Origin: Sabethes cyaneus
Lineage: Eukaryota; Arthropoda; Insecta; Diptera; Culicidae
Direction of reading: 5' to 3'
NCBI RefSeq assembly: GCF_943734655.1
Contig: NC_071355.1
Coordinates: forward strand, 13,620,768 to 13,684,767
DNA length: 64,000 nt
Shown here one piece after another: positions 8,893-20,989 of the stretch. Numbering within the stretch: the first letter of the stretch is position 1; each line of letters starts with the position of its first letter. The position numbers and the translations under genes are program-made. The notes under the pieces are model-generated. The model did not search any database. It saw only the letters and a list, made by a program, of their open reading frames with translations, and was not told where the DNA came from.

Positions 8893-10905
8893 ATGACGTT
8901 TTACTTTAATAGGAAAACAAAAATGATCGTGACACGGAAAAGTGATAGATTTTGACGGCCAAAAACTCAGCTAGTTCTGGACAAATTTTGCTGGTTTGCA
9001 TACCAATCGATTCACAAAACATGTGTCTATTCTGTGATTTTTACAAAAAGATGGATTTTTACAGCTAACTGCCAGAAGTTTTAAATAACGTTGAACGATT
9101 TTAATGAATTTAAATAAACTTCCAGCCAATCACGAATGCATTCAATTGCTACAGCAGGTGACAAGAAAAAGCACAGTAAATCTTTTTTTTGGGTCCCTGG
9201 GCACTGTGGAATTGAAGGCAATGAAAAAGCGGATCTGTTGGCAAAAGCTGGATCGATTAAATCTATCATTGGACCAGAACCATTCTGTGGAGCCTCAGAA
9301 TGTACCATCAGAATGGAATTAAAAAACTTGGAAAAATCAATGATAGATGATGTCTGGAAAAAAAATTTGACAACTCGACAATCAAAGAAATTTATATCTC
9401 CTAATAAGACAATAACCCAGAAACTTCTTCGCCTGTCTAAAAAGTGGAAGGTTGCTTCAGAGGCACTACCGCCTATTGACGTAGGACCACGCAGAGCTGT
9501 TATTTATTCTGTTACGTTCTTGGAAAAAGTGGATACATTTTATACGCTCATAGCTTAGCCACTTTCTAAAAGACTTTAGAGATCAATTAACCATTGGTTC
9601 TATGAGAGTCTTAGTAATATGTTTTCCCTTTAGAAATACTTGCATCAATCGATCAAAAAAAGTCTATGCATTAAAAAAATACAAAAAATAATAGAAATTT
9701 GGGTTACAACCAGGGCCTTCAGCTCCTTCAAAATTAATTTGGAAAAGTACGGTTGATTAAACTAATTCTCACTTGATGAAATATTTCTTTATAATAAAAA
9801 GAGTTTGCTGAGTTTGTTTTACAAAACGCTACAATGGTATTGAAAATTTTACGGAACGGATCGAGTTTCAAAAAATATTTAACAAATTTAAAAAAAAACT
9901 CGAATTAAACAACTTGAAACTTGAACTTGGCTACTAAATTAAGCTTGAAACACAAACATAAATGAACATTTTAAAGTGGTTTCGATGATACCTTTAGAAC
10001 TTGATAAATATATTTCATTGAAAACTTAATTAATCCTATGACTTCCAACTACAAAGGTAACAGCTACCAAGCATATGATTAGAGGTGACGAGCTTGTCCT
10101 TGTCTCCTGGATAAATAGATTTCCAGAGGTTTGACACATTCGGGAGAGGTAATCGTAGAGTACTTATTGTAGTGAGTCAGCCTAGCCTAGAAGTCTTGGC
10201 AGGAATTCGTTCGGACATACTCATTTCGTTTGAAGAATTATCAGTGTAAGAGTGGACCTGCTTCAGAATCTTATATATGTACATTGTATCTTCTTATCAC
10301 CCTTGCTGATATTTTTCCTGCTTGCGCGATTATTACTATTAATTTTCGGAGGTAACCGACAAAATTCACGGTATATATTTGAACGTTTCGCATAAACTAA
10401 TTATGTGGTCAAGTAGTCTGGTGTCATTAGAACAAGGATTCAAAGACCGTCATATTGTTTCAAATTCTATCTTTCCATCATGTACGTAATTAGAGGTTGT
10501 GGCTTGTCGATACACTTCTAGCAGACCGCGAAACTGTAACTGTTTTTGCAACACGTAGCAACGAAAACTGATAGTGTTTTATGTTGCATTTCAGGTTGTC
10601 TGGAGGGACTCAGCATAAAAGGAAAATCTGAGCAACTGAGATGTTAAATATCCAATATTCAATAAAATGGCTCACGTAAATTCACTAAAATTGTTCAACT
10701 TTATGATAAAATTTTTAGCAGTTAGCTTTAAAATTCTATCTTTTTGTAAAATCTACAGAAAAGGCACACGTTTTGTGAATCGATTGGTATACAAATAAGC
10801 AAAATCCATACAGAACTGATAGAGTTATTGTCATTAAAAATCTATCATTTTTTCGTGTCGCGATCATTTTTGTTTTCGCAGCATGGCACCTCATTAAAGT
10901 AAGAC
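8893..10905. repeat. Inverted-repeat structure, arms about 225 bp
   Basis: The left arm (8893-9118) and right arm (about 10675-10905) are inverted copies. Shared words include acaaaaatgatcg, ttgtgaatcgattggta, tttttgtaaaa and gctaactgc. The right arm has about 15 extra bases near its outer end. The left arm ends just before an RNase H relic (from about 9125); the right arm ends just before the matching zinc-finger tail (10925). From 9560 to 10675 nothing is recognised. Either a fold-back element captured part of a retroelement, or the arm sequence inserted twice in opposite orientations. Confidence 0.75.
9125..9560 (+). pseudogene. RNase H domain relic of a non-LTR retrotransposon
   Basis: The frame reads FFWVPGHCGIEGNEKADLLA, the WVPGHxGIxGNExAD motif around a catalytic Asp of the RNase H domain found in I/R1/LOA-type non-LTR elements. 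It continues through GPEPFCGASECTIRMEL and ISPNKTITQKLLRLSKK. After about residue 105 the similarity stops and the frame soon ends. The RT part is missing and the tail is found only at 10925. A closely related piece lies at 37134-37370 on the minus strand. Confidence 0.85.
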
Positions 10906-10924
10906 GTAGTCCTACATTAAAAGG

Positions 10925-11250
10925 ACTTACGTGCTTACTGTGGCCTTGTAACAGAGGCCACTTTGCAAGTAAATATCACTTAAAACACCTGGGATAATTA
11001 GAAGATGACACGTGTCGCTTCTGTAACCTAGAAAGTGAAAATGCGGAACATCTACAATGCTATTACGTGGTACTACTTCATAAAAGAAAAACTTTCTTTG
11101 ACATGGCTTTAATACAACCCTCAGATGTATGGATGAATTCTCCCAATAAGGCAATAAACTTTATTGGTTGTATATGTAATACCTTATTGGGACAATACCG
11201 TCGATCAGTAAGTGGAAATCACTCATACTAATAGTGATACGACACCCTGA
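10925..11250 (+). pseudogene. C-terminal zinc-knuckle tail of the same type of retroelement
   Basis: Translation on the plus strand gives HFASKYHLKHLG, then DDTCRFCNLESENAEHLQC, a Cys-x2-Cys...His-x4-Cys zinc-finger spacing, then WMNSPNKAINFI. In I/R1/LOA-type elements this segment follows the RNase H domain. It fits as the displaced continuation of the frame that breaks at about 9450. Non-coding 3' sequence up to about 11300 probably belongs to it. Confidence 0.75.
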
Positions 11251-11439
11251 TGTGGCCTACAATAAACAGGGGCCTGCCACAATAGATCAAATAACTGGTC
11301 GCAGTGAAAAAAGTATCCAACAGGAAAAAAAACTGTGGCTCGAGCAGCATATTCTTTGCCATCGTGTGGAAAAGCAAAAACTAAAAGAGACGAAGAAAAG
11401 CTAAAAGCATCGGACGAAGAGAGAAACTAGATATGAGAC

Positions 11440-12495
11440 AGCAATATACAGGGACAGACAGACGGACAGATGGGACAAACAGACAGACAGACAGACGGGA
11501 CAGACAGACAGACAGGCAGACGGGACAGACGGACGGGAAAGGCAGACAGATAGACAAACGGAACAGACAATAGTGACAGACAGACAGATAGACGAAACGT
11601 ACGGGGTAGATAGATAGACAAATGGGACAGACAGACAGACGGGACAAACAGAAGGATAGATGGAACAGACAAACGGGACTAGGAGACAGACGGACGTGAC
11701 GGACAGATGGGACAGCAAACAGACGGGACAGGCAGACAAACGGAACAGAGAGACAGACAGTCGGGACAGGCGGGACAGGCACACAGACAGACAGGACAGA
11801 CATATAGACAGACAGACAGATGGGACTGACAGACAGATTGACGGGACAGGCATACAATTAGACAGACAGACAGATAGTTGGGATGGACAGACTGACGGAA
11901 CATGTAGACAGACAAACGGAACTGACAGACAGACAAACATAATAGAAAGACAGATCGGACATACATGCAGATCTACGGAACAAGTAGACAGACAGACAGG
12001 TGGGACAGACGGACAGGCATACGAGACCAACAGGACTGACAGACAGCCAGACGGGACAGTCGGACAGACAAACAGGATATGTAGACCTAGATAGACATAC
12101 ATACGGGACAGATGGACAGACAAACGGGATAGACAGACAGACAAACGGGACAAACAGAAAAACCACGGGACAAACAGACAGACAGACGGGACAGACAGAC
12201 GGGGCAGCCAGACAGATAAACACGCGGGACAGACAGACGGACAAATAGACAGACGGGACAAACAGAAGAACAGACGTAACAGACAGACGAACGGGATAGA
12301 CAGATGGGACTGCCAATAGACGGGACAGACAAATAGACGGGATAGACATTAGACAGACAGACATACAGACACACGGTACAGAGAGACAGACATTCGGGAC
12401 AGACAGACAGATGGAAGGACTAGACGAGACAGTCAGATAGACAGATAGAACAGCCACACAAAGAGACGGGATAAAAAGACAGACGGGACATACAA
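11440..12495. repeat. Second GACA minisatellite
   Basis: Units of gggacagacagacaga with many length variants, more irregular than the array at 1131-2515 and lacking its regular actgaat part. Open frames of up to 286 codons on the minus strand (CLSVCPS-type periodic peptides) are artefacts of the repeat. Confidence 0.95.
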
Positions 12496-12865
12496 AAACG
12501 AAAACGAAAAATGCAAAAACAACTTTTTTGTGTTGAGAAACACAGACCTAGTTTCTTCGGGAAAGTTATAGAAAATATAAAAGCAAACAACTTTACTGAG
12601 GCAATGGTATTTTTATCTATATCGGGTGCAGATATAGAGAGCAAGTTGTGTAAAAATTAGTGTTGCATACTTAGCTCTTGTTGGTTGCATTTTACAAGAA
12701 TGCATTCTTCTAGGTAATTATCGAAACACTCAAAACATACGTCTTTACAAAAGATCGCAAATCTCTAGGACATTTACTTGCGAAATTGGCGCACATTCAA
12801 ACTTTATTTTTCCATAACTTCATTAGTCAATAGGGTAGAATGGGGCAAATGGAGACATCAAATCG
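12496..12865. other. Intergenic, nothing recognised
   Basis: AT-rich sequence between the GACA array and the RT scrap. There is an imperfect overlap of repeat words up to about 12510, then no pattern. Confidence 0.4.
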
Positions 12866-12869
12866 GTGC

Positions 12870-13085
12870 ATCACCATGAAGCCTGATAAAGGTTGTAATA
12901 TCGATCACAGCAGAAACACTGGTGGAGATGGAAATGCTGGCTATTGGGGAAATCGGTACCATTGAAAACTGGATGCAGGGAACGAAAATTGAAATTACCC
13001 ACCATAAATCGCTGATCCTGCTGATTAGTGACTGCAAAGTGGTACCGCTGGCGGTCATCACGTCTACGGGCCTAGCAGTAGCCAG
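12870..13085 (+). pseudogene. R1-like reverse transcriptase fragment
   Basis: The plus strand gives VVISITAETLVEMEMLAIGE, then IGTIENWMQGTKIEITHHKS and LILLISDCKVVPLAVIT. The I-x-x-W-M-x-G-x-K-x-x-I-x-x-H-K-S layout matches the segment after the catalytic ADD box in R1-type RTs. Only about 70 codons survive; the upstream RT and downstream zinc-finger parts are absent. Confidence 0.65.
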
Positions 13086-13089
13086 CTTC

Positions 13090-13200
13090 TAAAAAGAGAG
13101 GGAAAACGGAGAGGAAAAGAGGAAGAGAAAGAGAGAAGACAGAGAGAAGAAAGGGAGAAAGAGAAGGAAAGGAAGAGAGACACGAGAGGGAGGGAGATGG
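13090..13200 (+). repeat. GA-rich polypurine tract
   Basis: About 110 bases are almost wholly A and G (gagagagaag, gaaaggaag types). It follows directly on the R1-like fragment. Confidence 0.85.
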
Positions 13201-13454
13201 GAATTTCAACAAGAATGCATATTGCATTCACTTCCAGCGTTGTTTTTATTTTAAGATCTAAACTTGAGTTTTGAAGAAGTAGATTCCACCTCTAACGCTG
13301 TAAAAATCTTTAGAGAATCCAATAAAATCCGGAAATTTCTCAAGATAAAATACAGTAAATTTGACTGTTCAATTGGTGCAATACTCTATATTATAGGGAT
13401 TTATTTGTACCAAATCAGCAAAGCAAATCCTTAGGTTATAAACGCATTTATGAC

Positions 13455-13600
13455 TAGATCCTTCTTTATCGACAACCTTCGCAGCCGGTTGTTAGAGTAC
13501 AGAACAATTACGGGACTATGGCAATGATCCTACTGACTCTTGCCGCATCGCTCAGCCGAGATTTGAGCATCCAACGACTGACTTGTTAGCTAACTGGGCG
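13455..13600 (-). repeat. tRNA-derived SINE, diverged copy
   Basis: Same family as 430-637, same (minus) orientation: ccttcgcagccggttgttag, gagtacagaacaatta, then gccgagatttgagcatccaa in place of the B-box region and acgactgacttgttag at the tRNA-like end. More mutated than the other copies. Confidence 0.65.
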
Positions 13601-14200
13601 GTGATGTGCCAAGTCATTCCAGAACTAAATCAAACTTGAACTACTGCGCTAGAGAAGGCAGCTCAGCCATTTCTGAAGGCCCTTCTTTCCGTGAATTTTT
13701 TGAATCATGCTTTTGAAAGCTACGAAAACGAAAACGTTTGAAAAGAGCCACAAGCACCACTTGTGGGATTCTTATCAATGTTCAGACGTTCTCTAAACTG
13801 TTTCAAAATATCATACGCTGTGGATTTTGAATATTTTAACAGTACAGCCAACTCCCAAGTGAATAATTCGGGATTTTCACTGCGAACGTACAGTATCGAT
13901 ATGAGACTATCGCTTCTTCGGGTGACGCCATGATGTAAACAAATGAGCTGAATTCATTAACAACTGCCTACTATGGTTCTAAACACTCCGTACGTGTTTT
14001 ATGAAAATTTTGAAACTTTTTACTCGTAAAATAAATAATTGTACATGAGTTGTACATGAGAGTCCAGTAAATATTTTTATTTTCTTTCAACCTTTTTTTA
14101 AAGATGACCTTCTTCTTTTAATAAGCCAGACCAAGTTATTTAAAGTTTTATTTGCCCCAAACCAAATCCACGCAGAAACCAGGCGGACATTGCGAACCGC
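13601..14200. other. Intergenic, nothing recognised
   Basis: No supported gene or repeat; short AT-rich words only. Confidence 0.4.
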
Positions 14201-15400
14201 ATCAGGACCATATCCTTAAAGCCAACACCAGCGGACACCTTAAATAGAATAAACGCAAACTCGTAAGTACGTAAGCATAAGCGTCGGGCGGCGGCGGTGG
14301 CGGCGTCGGCGTCGGCGTCGGCGATAGCACTCCGAATGTAGGTCTCCTCTCAGTTGGCAGTCGTCGGTGAGGTCTGTCTGATGGCTTTTCTTTACAGCCC
14401 GGGAATGGTGGTGTCGGTGGGTGGCTGACAGCTGGTTGGCTGGCTGTCCGGCCAGTCGTCCGTTTATGTACCACTCAGCCCCCTTTTTCCATGACTTCTA
14501 GTGTTAGCCTTCTCACCAGCCAGCCAGGAAAAGCCATTTCGTGTGCTTGTGGTGTAGTATTAGCACATCATTATCATAAAAAAGTTTTGTTCTAACTAAC
14601 CCTGACTTTGAAAAATGCCCAGACGGTGCCGGGCAAGCGGTCGGGTATTGTCCTACTTTCGGCATTCAACTGTATCCGAAATTAGCGCAGATCAAGCTGC
14701 ACCGGTAGGTTCTGTTCAGCAAACATGGACACGTACGGCAGAAGGAAAATTGAAATGCATAAATACATATTCATGCGTATTCGGTTGGACCGGCCTGGTG
14801 TGCCTTTGTCGGAGTCGTCAGAGTGCAGGGTGTCAAACAAAAAAGTGCATTCTGCTCGAAAGGCCTGGGAAAACAAGTAGCAGAGCAACGCTGCGGCTGC
14901 GGCGGCCCGTCGTCGTCGTCGAGAGACCGCTGGCAGGCAGGTACTACAGGCAAACTTATGCTAATTTTAATTGGATTCGTTTCACACCAGGGTACGAAAG
15001 GTGGCCGCCGCCGCCGCCGGCTTTACTAGGCTAGGCCCGGAACAGCGGAACCGAAACCCCGAAAAAAAGAAGTTACACACTTCTTGTTCGGCGGCGGCAG
15101 TGCCGATGTGTGTGTGTGTGTGTGAGTGTGCGTGTCGGGTGTTTCAGCGACCTGGACAGGGGTCTAACTGTGAAGTGAAAACAACCTGTTTTTGTTCTAC
15201 AGACGTTTCCGTGTTTAACTTTGGTTGCGTTAGCTTACTCAGTGCCGTTGTTTTTTTTTCCTGAAGACGAACCGAAACCGAACCGACACGGGCTCGGTGT
15301 TTGGCTACTTTGGACCCCGGGTCTGTTGACAAATCTCATTTGGCTGACTGTAAATTCCGGTCAAATGGTGCGAAGCAGCGAGCGGCGCAAAAAGAAAGAA
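14200..15400. other. GC-rich gene-leader-like region with microsatellites
   Basis: CpG content rises sharply. There are GGC/GTC-type runs at about 14285-14325, a GCC run at about 15003-15020 and a TG run at about 15109-15130. Open frames on both strands (for example from 14615) have no recognisable domain and no clear splice context. It resembles the GC-rich leaders at 31.6-33.4 and 43.8-46.2 kb, so it may be a promoter or 5' UTR. Not proven. Confidence 0.35.
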
Positions 15401-15790
15401 GTTGATTGATTTGATTTTCCTTTGCAGCAGAGCAAATATCCCAAATCGGTACGATGGGAATTTTACCCAGCTTTCGGGGTTCGGCACTGAAACGGATCTA
15501 TTGATGACTATGACAACGGGCAAACAGGCGAAAGCTGTTCGAAGATCGATGGCAATTAGCAAGTCGGCACTTTGGTGTAATAAAATTTCATAGATTTTTG
15601 ATTTTAGTTTGTGTCGGACAGGTTGACTTTTCGAATCAATGGTGAAAACCAAAAAAGGGCAAGAAGATTTAGAGCGTTTAATAACTTTGACAGACGCATT
15701 CCATTCGTTTTCAATTTCACTTCAAATATAATTTAAATCACATAGTCTTGCAATATTTTTTTGAAGATTTTAGTCTTATCGTAAAAAAAG
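15400..15790. other. Intergenic, nothing recognised
   Basis: Transition from the GC-rich region to the repeat arrays. No motif seen. Confidence 0.4.
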
Positions 15791-15799
15791 CTAAGGAAA

Positions 15800-16745
15800 A
15801 AAACTAAAGTTTGTAAATTGAAAATTGAAAATCGGAAATTTAAAATTTAAAATTTAATCTATAATCTAAAATCTAAAAGTCAGAATTTAAAAGTCAAAAG
15901 TCAAAAGTCAAAAGTCAAAAGTCAAAAGTCAAAAATCAAAAGTCAAAAGTCCAAAATCCACAGACCAGAGTCTAAAGATCAAACTTCACAGTTAAAAGTT
16001 AGAAGTCCAAATTTTAAAGTTCAAAGTACAGAGTCCAAAGTCCAAAGTTTAATGTGCAAAGCCAAAAGTCCAAAATTCCAAATCCAAATTCCCTGATTAA
16101 AGGTCCACAGTCCACAGTACTTAGACCAGAGTGCAAAGTTCAGAGTTCAAAGTCAAGAATCCAAAGTCCAAAAAAGAATCCAAAGTCCTACGTCCAAAGT
16201 TCCAAGTCCAAATTCCTAATGCACAATCCATAATCCAAATTCCAATGTCCAAAGTTTTAGTTCCCAAGTCCAAAGTCCAAAATCCAATACCCTAAGTCAA
16301 AGCTCCAGAAGTTTAAAGCCAAAAATCAAAAGTCAAAGTCAAAAGTCAGAAGTCCAAAGTCAAGAATCAAAGGTCCTAAGTCTAAAGCTCAATGTTTGAA
16401 GTCAAAAATCCAAAGTCCAATATCCAAAGTCCAAGATCCAAAGTCCAAGATCCAAAGTCCAAGATCCAAAGTTCAAGCTCCAAAGTCAAAAGTTCAAAAT
16501 TTGAAATTCAAAATCCAACATCAAAAGTCAAAAATCAAAAGTCGAAAATCAAATCATAAAGTCGAAAATAATATTCAAACACCCAAAGTCATAAATGCGA
16601 AGTCCAAATTCAAAATTTCAAATTCCAAAGTCTATGGACGTTTTAGTCCAAAGTCTAAAATTCAAAGTGCAATGTTCAAATTCCAAAGTTGAAAGCCCAA
16701 AGTCAAAAGCCCAAAGCTCAAATGCAAAAATCAAAAGTCGGAAGC
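15800..16745 (+). repeat. Degenerate AAAGTCCAA array
   Basis: Loose tandem words of 8-10 bp (aaagtccaa, aaaagtcaaaagtc, caaagttc). It starts with a few gaaaattgaaaat words at about 15818-15835, the same heptamer that takes over at 16755. The two arrays therefore look related by descent, with this one decayed. Confidence 0.85.
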
Positions 16746-16754
16746 CAAAGCGAA

Positions 16755-19700
16755 ACTGAAAATTGAAAATTGAAAATTGAAAATTGAAAATTGAAAATTG
16801 AAAATTGAAAATTGAAAATTGAAAATTGAAAATTGAAAATTGAAAATTGAAAATTGAAAATTGAAAATTGAAAATTGAAAATTGAAAATTGAAAATTGAA
16901 AATTGAAAATTGAAAATTGAAAATTGAAAATTGAAAATTGAAAATTGAAAATTGAAAATTGAAAATTGAAAATTGAAAATTGAAAATTGAAAATTGAAAT
17001 TGAAAATTGAAAATTGAAAATTGAAAATTGAAAATTGAAAATTGAAAATTGAAAATTGAAAATTGAAAATTGAAAATTGAAAATTGAAAATTGAAAATTG
17101 AAAATTGAAAATTGAAAATTGAAAATTGAAAATTGAAAATTGAAAATTGAAAATTGAAAATTGAAAATTGAAAATTGAAAATTGAAAATTGAAAATTGAA
17201 AATTGAAAATTGAAAATTGAAAATTGAAAATTGAAAATTGAAAATTGAAAATTGAAAATTGAAAATTGAAAATTGAAAATTGAAAATTGAAAATTGAAAA
17301 TTGAAAATTGAAAATTGAAAATTGAAAATTGAAAATTGAAAATTGAAAATTGAAAATTGAAAATTGAAAATTGAAAATTGAAAATTGAAAATTGAAAATT
17401 GAAAATTGAAAATTGAAAATTGAAAATTGAAAATTGAAAATTGAAAATTGAAAATTGAAAATTGAAAATTGAAAATTGAAAATTGAAAATTGAAAATTGA
17501 AAATTGAAAATTGAAAATTGAAAATTGAAAATTGAAAATTGAAAATTGAAAATTGAAAATTGAAAATTGAAAATTGAAAATTGAAAATTGAAAATTGAAA
17601 ATTGAAAATTGAAAATTGAAAATTGAAAATTGAAAATTGAAAATTGAAAATTGAAAATTGAAAATTGAAAATTGAAAATTGAAAATTGAAAATTGAAAAT
17701 TGAAAATTGAAAATTGAAAATTGAAAATTGAAAATTGAAAATTGAAAATTGAAAATTGAAAATTGAAAATTGAAAATTGAAAATTGAAAATTGAAAATTG
17801 AAAATTGAAAATTGAAAATTGAAAATTGAAAATTGAAAATTGAAAATTGAAAATTGAAAATTGAAAATTGAAAATTGAAAATTGAAAATTGAAAATTGAA
17901 AATTGAAAATTGAAAATTGAAAATTGAAAATTGAAAATTGAAAATTGAAAATTGAAAATTGAAAATTGAAAATTGAAAATTGAAAATTGAAAATTGAAAA
18001 TTGAAAATTGAAAATTGAAAATTGAAAATTGAAAATTGAAAATTGAAAATTGAAAATTGAAAATTGAAAATTGAAAATTGAAAATTGAAAATTGAAAATT
18101 GAAAATTGAAAATTGAAAATTGAAAATTGAAAATTGAAAATTGAAAATTGAAAATTGAAAATTGAAAATTGAAAATTGAAAATTGAAAATTGAAAATTGA
18201 AAATTGAAAATTGAAAATTGAAAATTGAAAATTGAAAATTGAAAATTGAAAATTGAAAATTGAAAATTGAAAATTGAAAATTGAAAATTGAAAATTGAAA
18301 ATTGAAAATTGAAAATTGAAAATTGAAAAATGAAAAATGAAAAATGAAAAATGAAAAATTGAAAAATTGAAAAATGAAAAATGAAAAATGAAAAATGAAA
18401 AATGAAAAATGAAAAATGAAAAATGAAAAATGAAAAATGAAAAATGAAAAATGAAAAATGAAAAATGAAAAATGAAAAATGAAAAATGAAAAATGAAAAA
18501 TGAAAAATGAAAAATGAAAAATGAAAAATGAAAAATGAAAAATGAAAAATGAAAAATGAAAAATGAAAAATGAAAAATGAAAAATGAAAAATGAAAAATG
18601 AAAAATGAAAAATGAAAAATGAAAAATGAAAAATGAAAAATGAAAAATGAAAAATGAAAAATGAAAAATGAAAAATGAAAAATGAAAAATGAAAATTGAA
18701 AATTGAAAAATGAAAAATGAAAAATGAAAATTGAAAATTGAAAATTGAAAATTGAAAATTGAAAATTGAAAATTGAAAATTGAAAATTGAAAATTGAAAA
18801 TTGAAAATTGAAAATTGAAAATTGAAAATTGAAAATTGAAAATTGAAAATTGAAAATTGAAAATTGAAAATTGAAAATTGAAAATTGAAAATTGAAAATT
18901 GAAAATTGAAAATTGAAAATTGAAAATTGAAAATTGAAAATTGAAAATTGAAAATTGAAAATTGAAAATTGAAAATTGAAAATTGAAAAATGAAAAATGA
19001 AAAATGAAAAATGAAAAATGAAAAATGAAAAATGAAAAATGAAAAATGAAAAATGAAAAATGAAAAATGAAAAATGAAAAATGAAAAATGAAAAATGAAA
19101 AATGAAAAATGAAAAATGAAAAATGAAAAATGAAAAATGAAAAATGAAAAATGAAAAATGAAAAATGAAAAATGAAAAATGAAAAATGAAAAATGAAAAA
19201 TGAAAAATGAAAATTGAAAAATGAAAAATGAAAAATGAAAAATGAAAATTGAAAATTGAAAATTGAAAATTGAAAATTGAAAATTGAAAATTGAAAATTG
19301 AAAATTGAAAATTGAAAATTGAAAATTGAAAATTGAAAATTGAAAATTGAAAATTGAAAATTGAAAATTGAAAAATGAAAAATGAAAAATGAAAAATGAA
19401 AAATGAAAAATGAAAAATGAAAAATGAAAAATGAAAAATGAAAAATGAAAAATGAAAAATGAAAAATGAAAAATGAAAAATGAAAAATGAAAAATGAAAA
19501 ATGAAAAATGAAAAATGAAAAATGAAAAATGAAAAATGAAAAATGAAAAATGAAAAATGAAAAATGAAAAATGAAAAATGAAAAATGAAAAATGAAAAAT
19601 GAAAAATGAAAAATGAAAAATGAAAAATGAAAAATGAAAAATGAAAAATGAAAATTGAAAATTGAAAAATGAAAAATGAAAAATGAAAATTGAAAATTGA

Positions 19701-20078
19701 AAATTGAAAATTGAAAATTGAAAATTGAAAATTGAAAATTGAAAATTGAAAATTGAAAATTGAAAATTGAAAATTGAAAATTGAAAATTGAAAATTGAAA
19801 ATTGAAAATTGAAAATTGAAAATTGAAAATTGAAAATTGAAAATTGAAAATTGAAAATTGAAAATTGAAAATTGAAAATTGAAAATTGAAAATTGAAAAT
19901 TGAAAATTGAAAATTGAAAATTGAAAATTGAAAATTGAAAATTGAAAATTGAAAATTGAAAATTGAAAATTGAAAATTGAAAATTGAAAATTGAAAATTG
20001 AAAATTGAAAATTGAAAATTGAAAATTGAAAATTGAAAATTGAAAATTGAAAATTGAAAATTGAATTGAAAATTGAAA
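16755..20078 (+). repeat. Heptamer satellite with two alternating variants, about 470 units
   Basis: Almost pure tandem 7-mers. Variant A is GAAAATT and variant B is GAAAAAT, one base apart. A fills about 16757-18326, 18731-18987, 19247-19373 and 19690-20075. B fills about 18370-18690, 18988-19206 and 19374-19649. Small indels occur near 16994, near 18355 and at the right end. A 1121-codon open frame on the minus strand follows from the period (7 nt x 3 = 7 codons, no stop possible) and is not a gene. Exact length may be affected by assembly. Confidence 0.97.
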
Positions 20079-20131
20079 ATCATAAGTTAACAGTCAAAAG
20101 TCAAAAGTCCTCCAAAGTCCAAAGTCCAAAA
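20079..20131 (+). repeat. Island of AAAGTCCAA words between heptamer blocks
   Basis: Between the two heptamer arrays is a short stretch of acagtcaaaagtcaaaagtc and tccaaagtccaaagtcc, the same words as 15800-16745. Array types are thus interleaved. Confidence 0.85.
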
Positions 20132-20391
20132 AAATGAAAAATGAAAAATGAAAAATGAAAAATGAAAAATGAAAAATGAAAAATGAAAAATGAAAAATGA
20201 AAAATGAAAAATGAAAAATGAAAAATGAAAAATGAAAAATGAAAAATGAAAAATGAAAAATGAAAAATGAAAAATGAAAAATGAAAAATGAAAAATGAAA
20301 AATGAAAAATGAAAAATGAAAAATGAAAAATGAAAAATGAAAAATGAAAAATGAAAAATGAAAAATGAAAAATGAAAAATGAAAAATGAAA
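20132..20391 (+). repeat. Pure GAAAAAT heptamer array, about 37 units
   Basis: Uniform variant-B heptamers with no variant-A unit, ending in a short aactaaaaaactaaact tail. Confidence 0.95.
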
Positions 20392-20985
20392 ACTAAAAAA
20401 CTAAACTAAACAGAAAACTTAATCAATAGTGCCTGGTTCAAAACTTAAAATTGAAAACTGAAAATTCCAAGGAGACCGGTATCGAGAAATCGGAAGTCAA
20501 AGGATGCAAGTCTAGATTTCAAATACAGAAAGTATATTCGATTTTTTATACAGAAAACTGACGCATTATTCTGTGACTTAATGCACATACACTTTATGAA
20601 AGATTGAATAATTATCTGCGAAAGAAATGCTTCAATTTCTGATCCAACGTAAGGGCGGAACGCCCAGCTGTCGTAATATTCGCAACTACCAGCACAAATT
20701 TTCCAGCCAGTTAATTCCACTGTCCTGACGCAGAGGAAAAAAACAGCATCATCCATCTAACTAATTCCATTACAAACGATTGCCACTGGTGCTGATAGAG
20801 TGTACGGGGCAGATCAGATGAAAGAAGCGCAAAAAAAAACCAGTGCAAATCATTTGAGCTTGCCACTCTATCTCCTAAACTCACCGTAAGTTCCGCAGTC
20901 CATCTGGTTCACACTCTTAAAAGCAATAGCTCGAAAAAATTAGCACTCTCTCGCCTCGAAGACGAAAAAATGGCACTACACAATC
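20392..20985. other. Intergenic, nothing recognised
   Basis: No supported gene. A 103-codon minus-strand frame (20445-20756) has no domain or motif. Confidence 0.4.
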
Positions 20986-20989
20986 CACT

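Noticed and set aside
11401..12261. 286-codon and other Cys/Ser/Leu/Val-rich frames in the GACA arrays
   Set aside because: Periodic translation of the 16-18 bp unit; equally long frames occur on both strands and in several phases.
16718..20083. 1121-codon open frame on the minus strand (FNFQFSI-type repeat protein)
   Set aside because: A 7-bp satellite without stop words stays open in any length; the frame has no flanking gene structure and its peptide is just the translated heptamer.
16755..20391. Telomeric repeat
   Set aside because: The heptamer lacks the G-rich strand of TTAGG-type telomeres and lies internal to gene-bearing DNA; dipterans also lack simple telomerase repeats.
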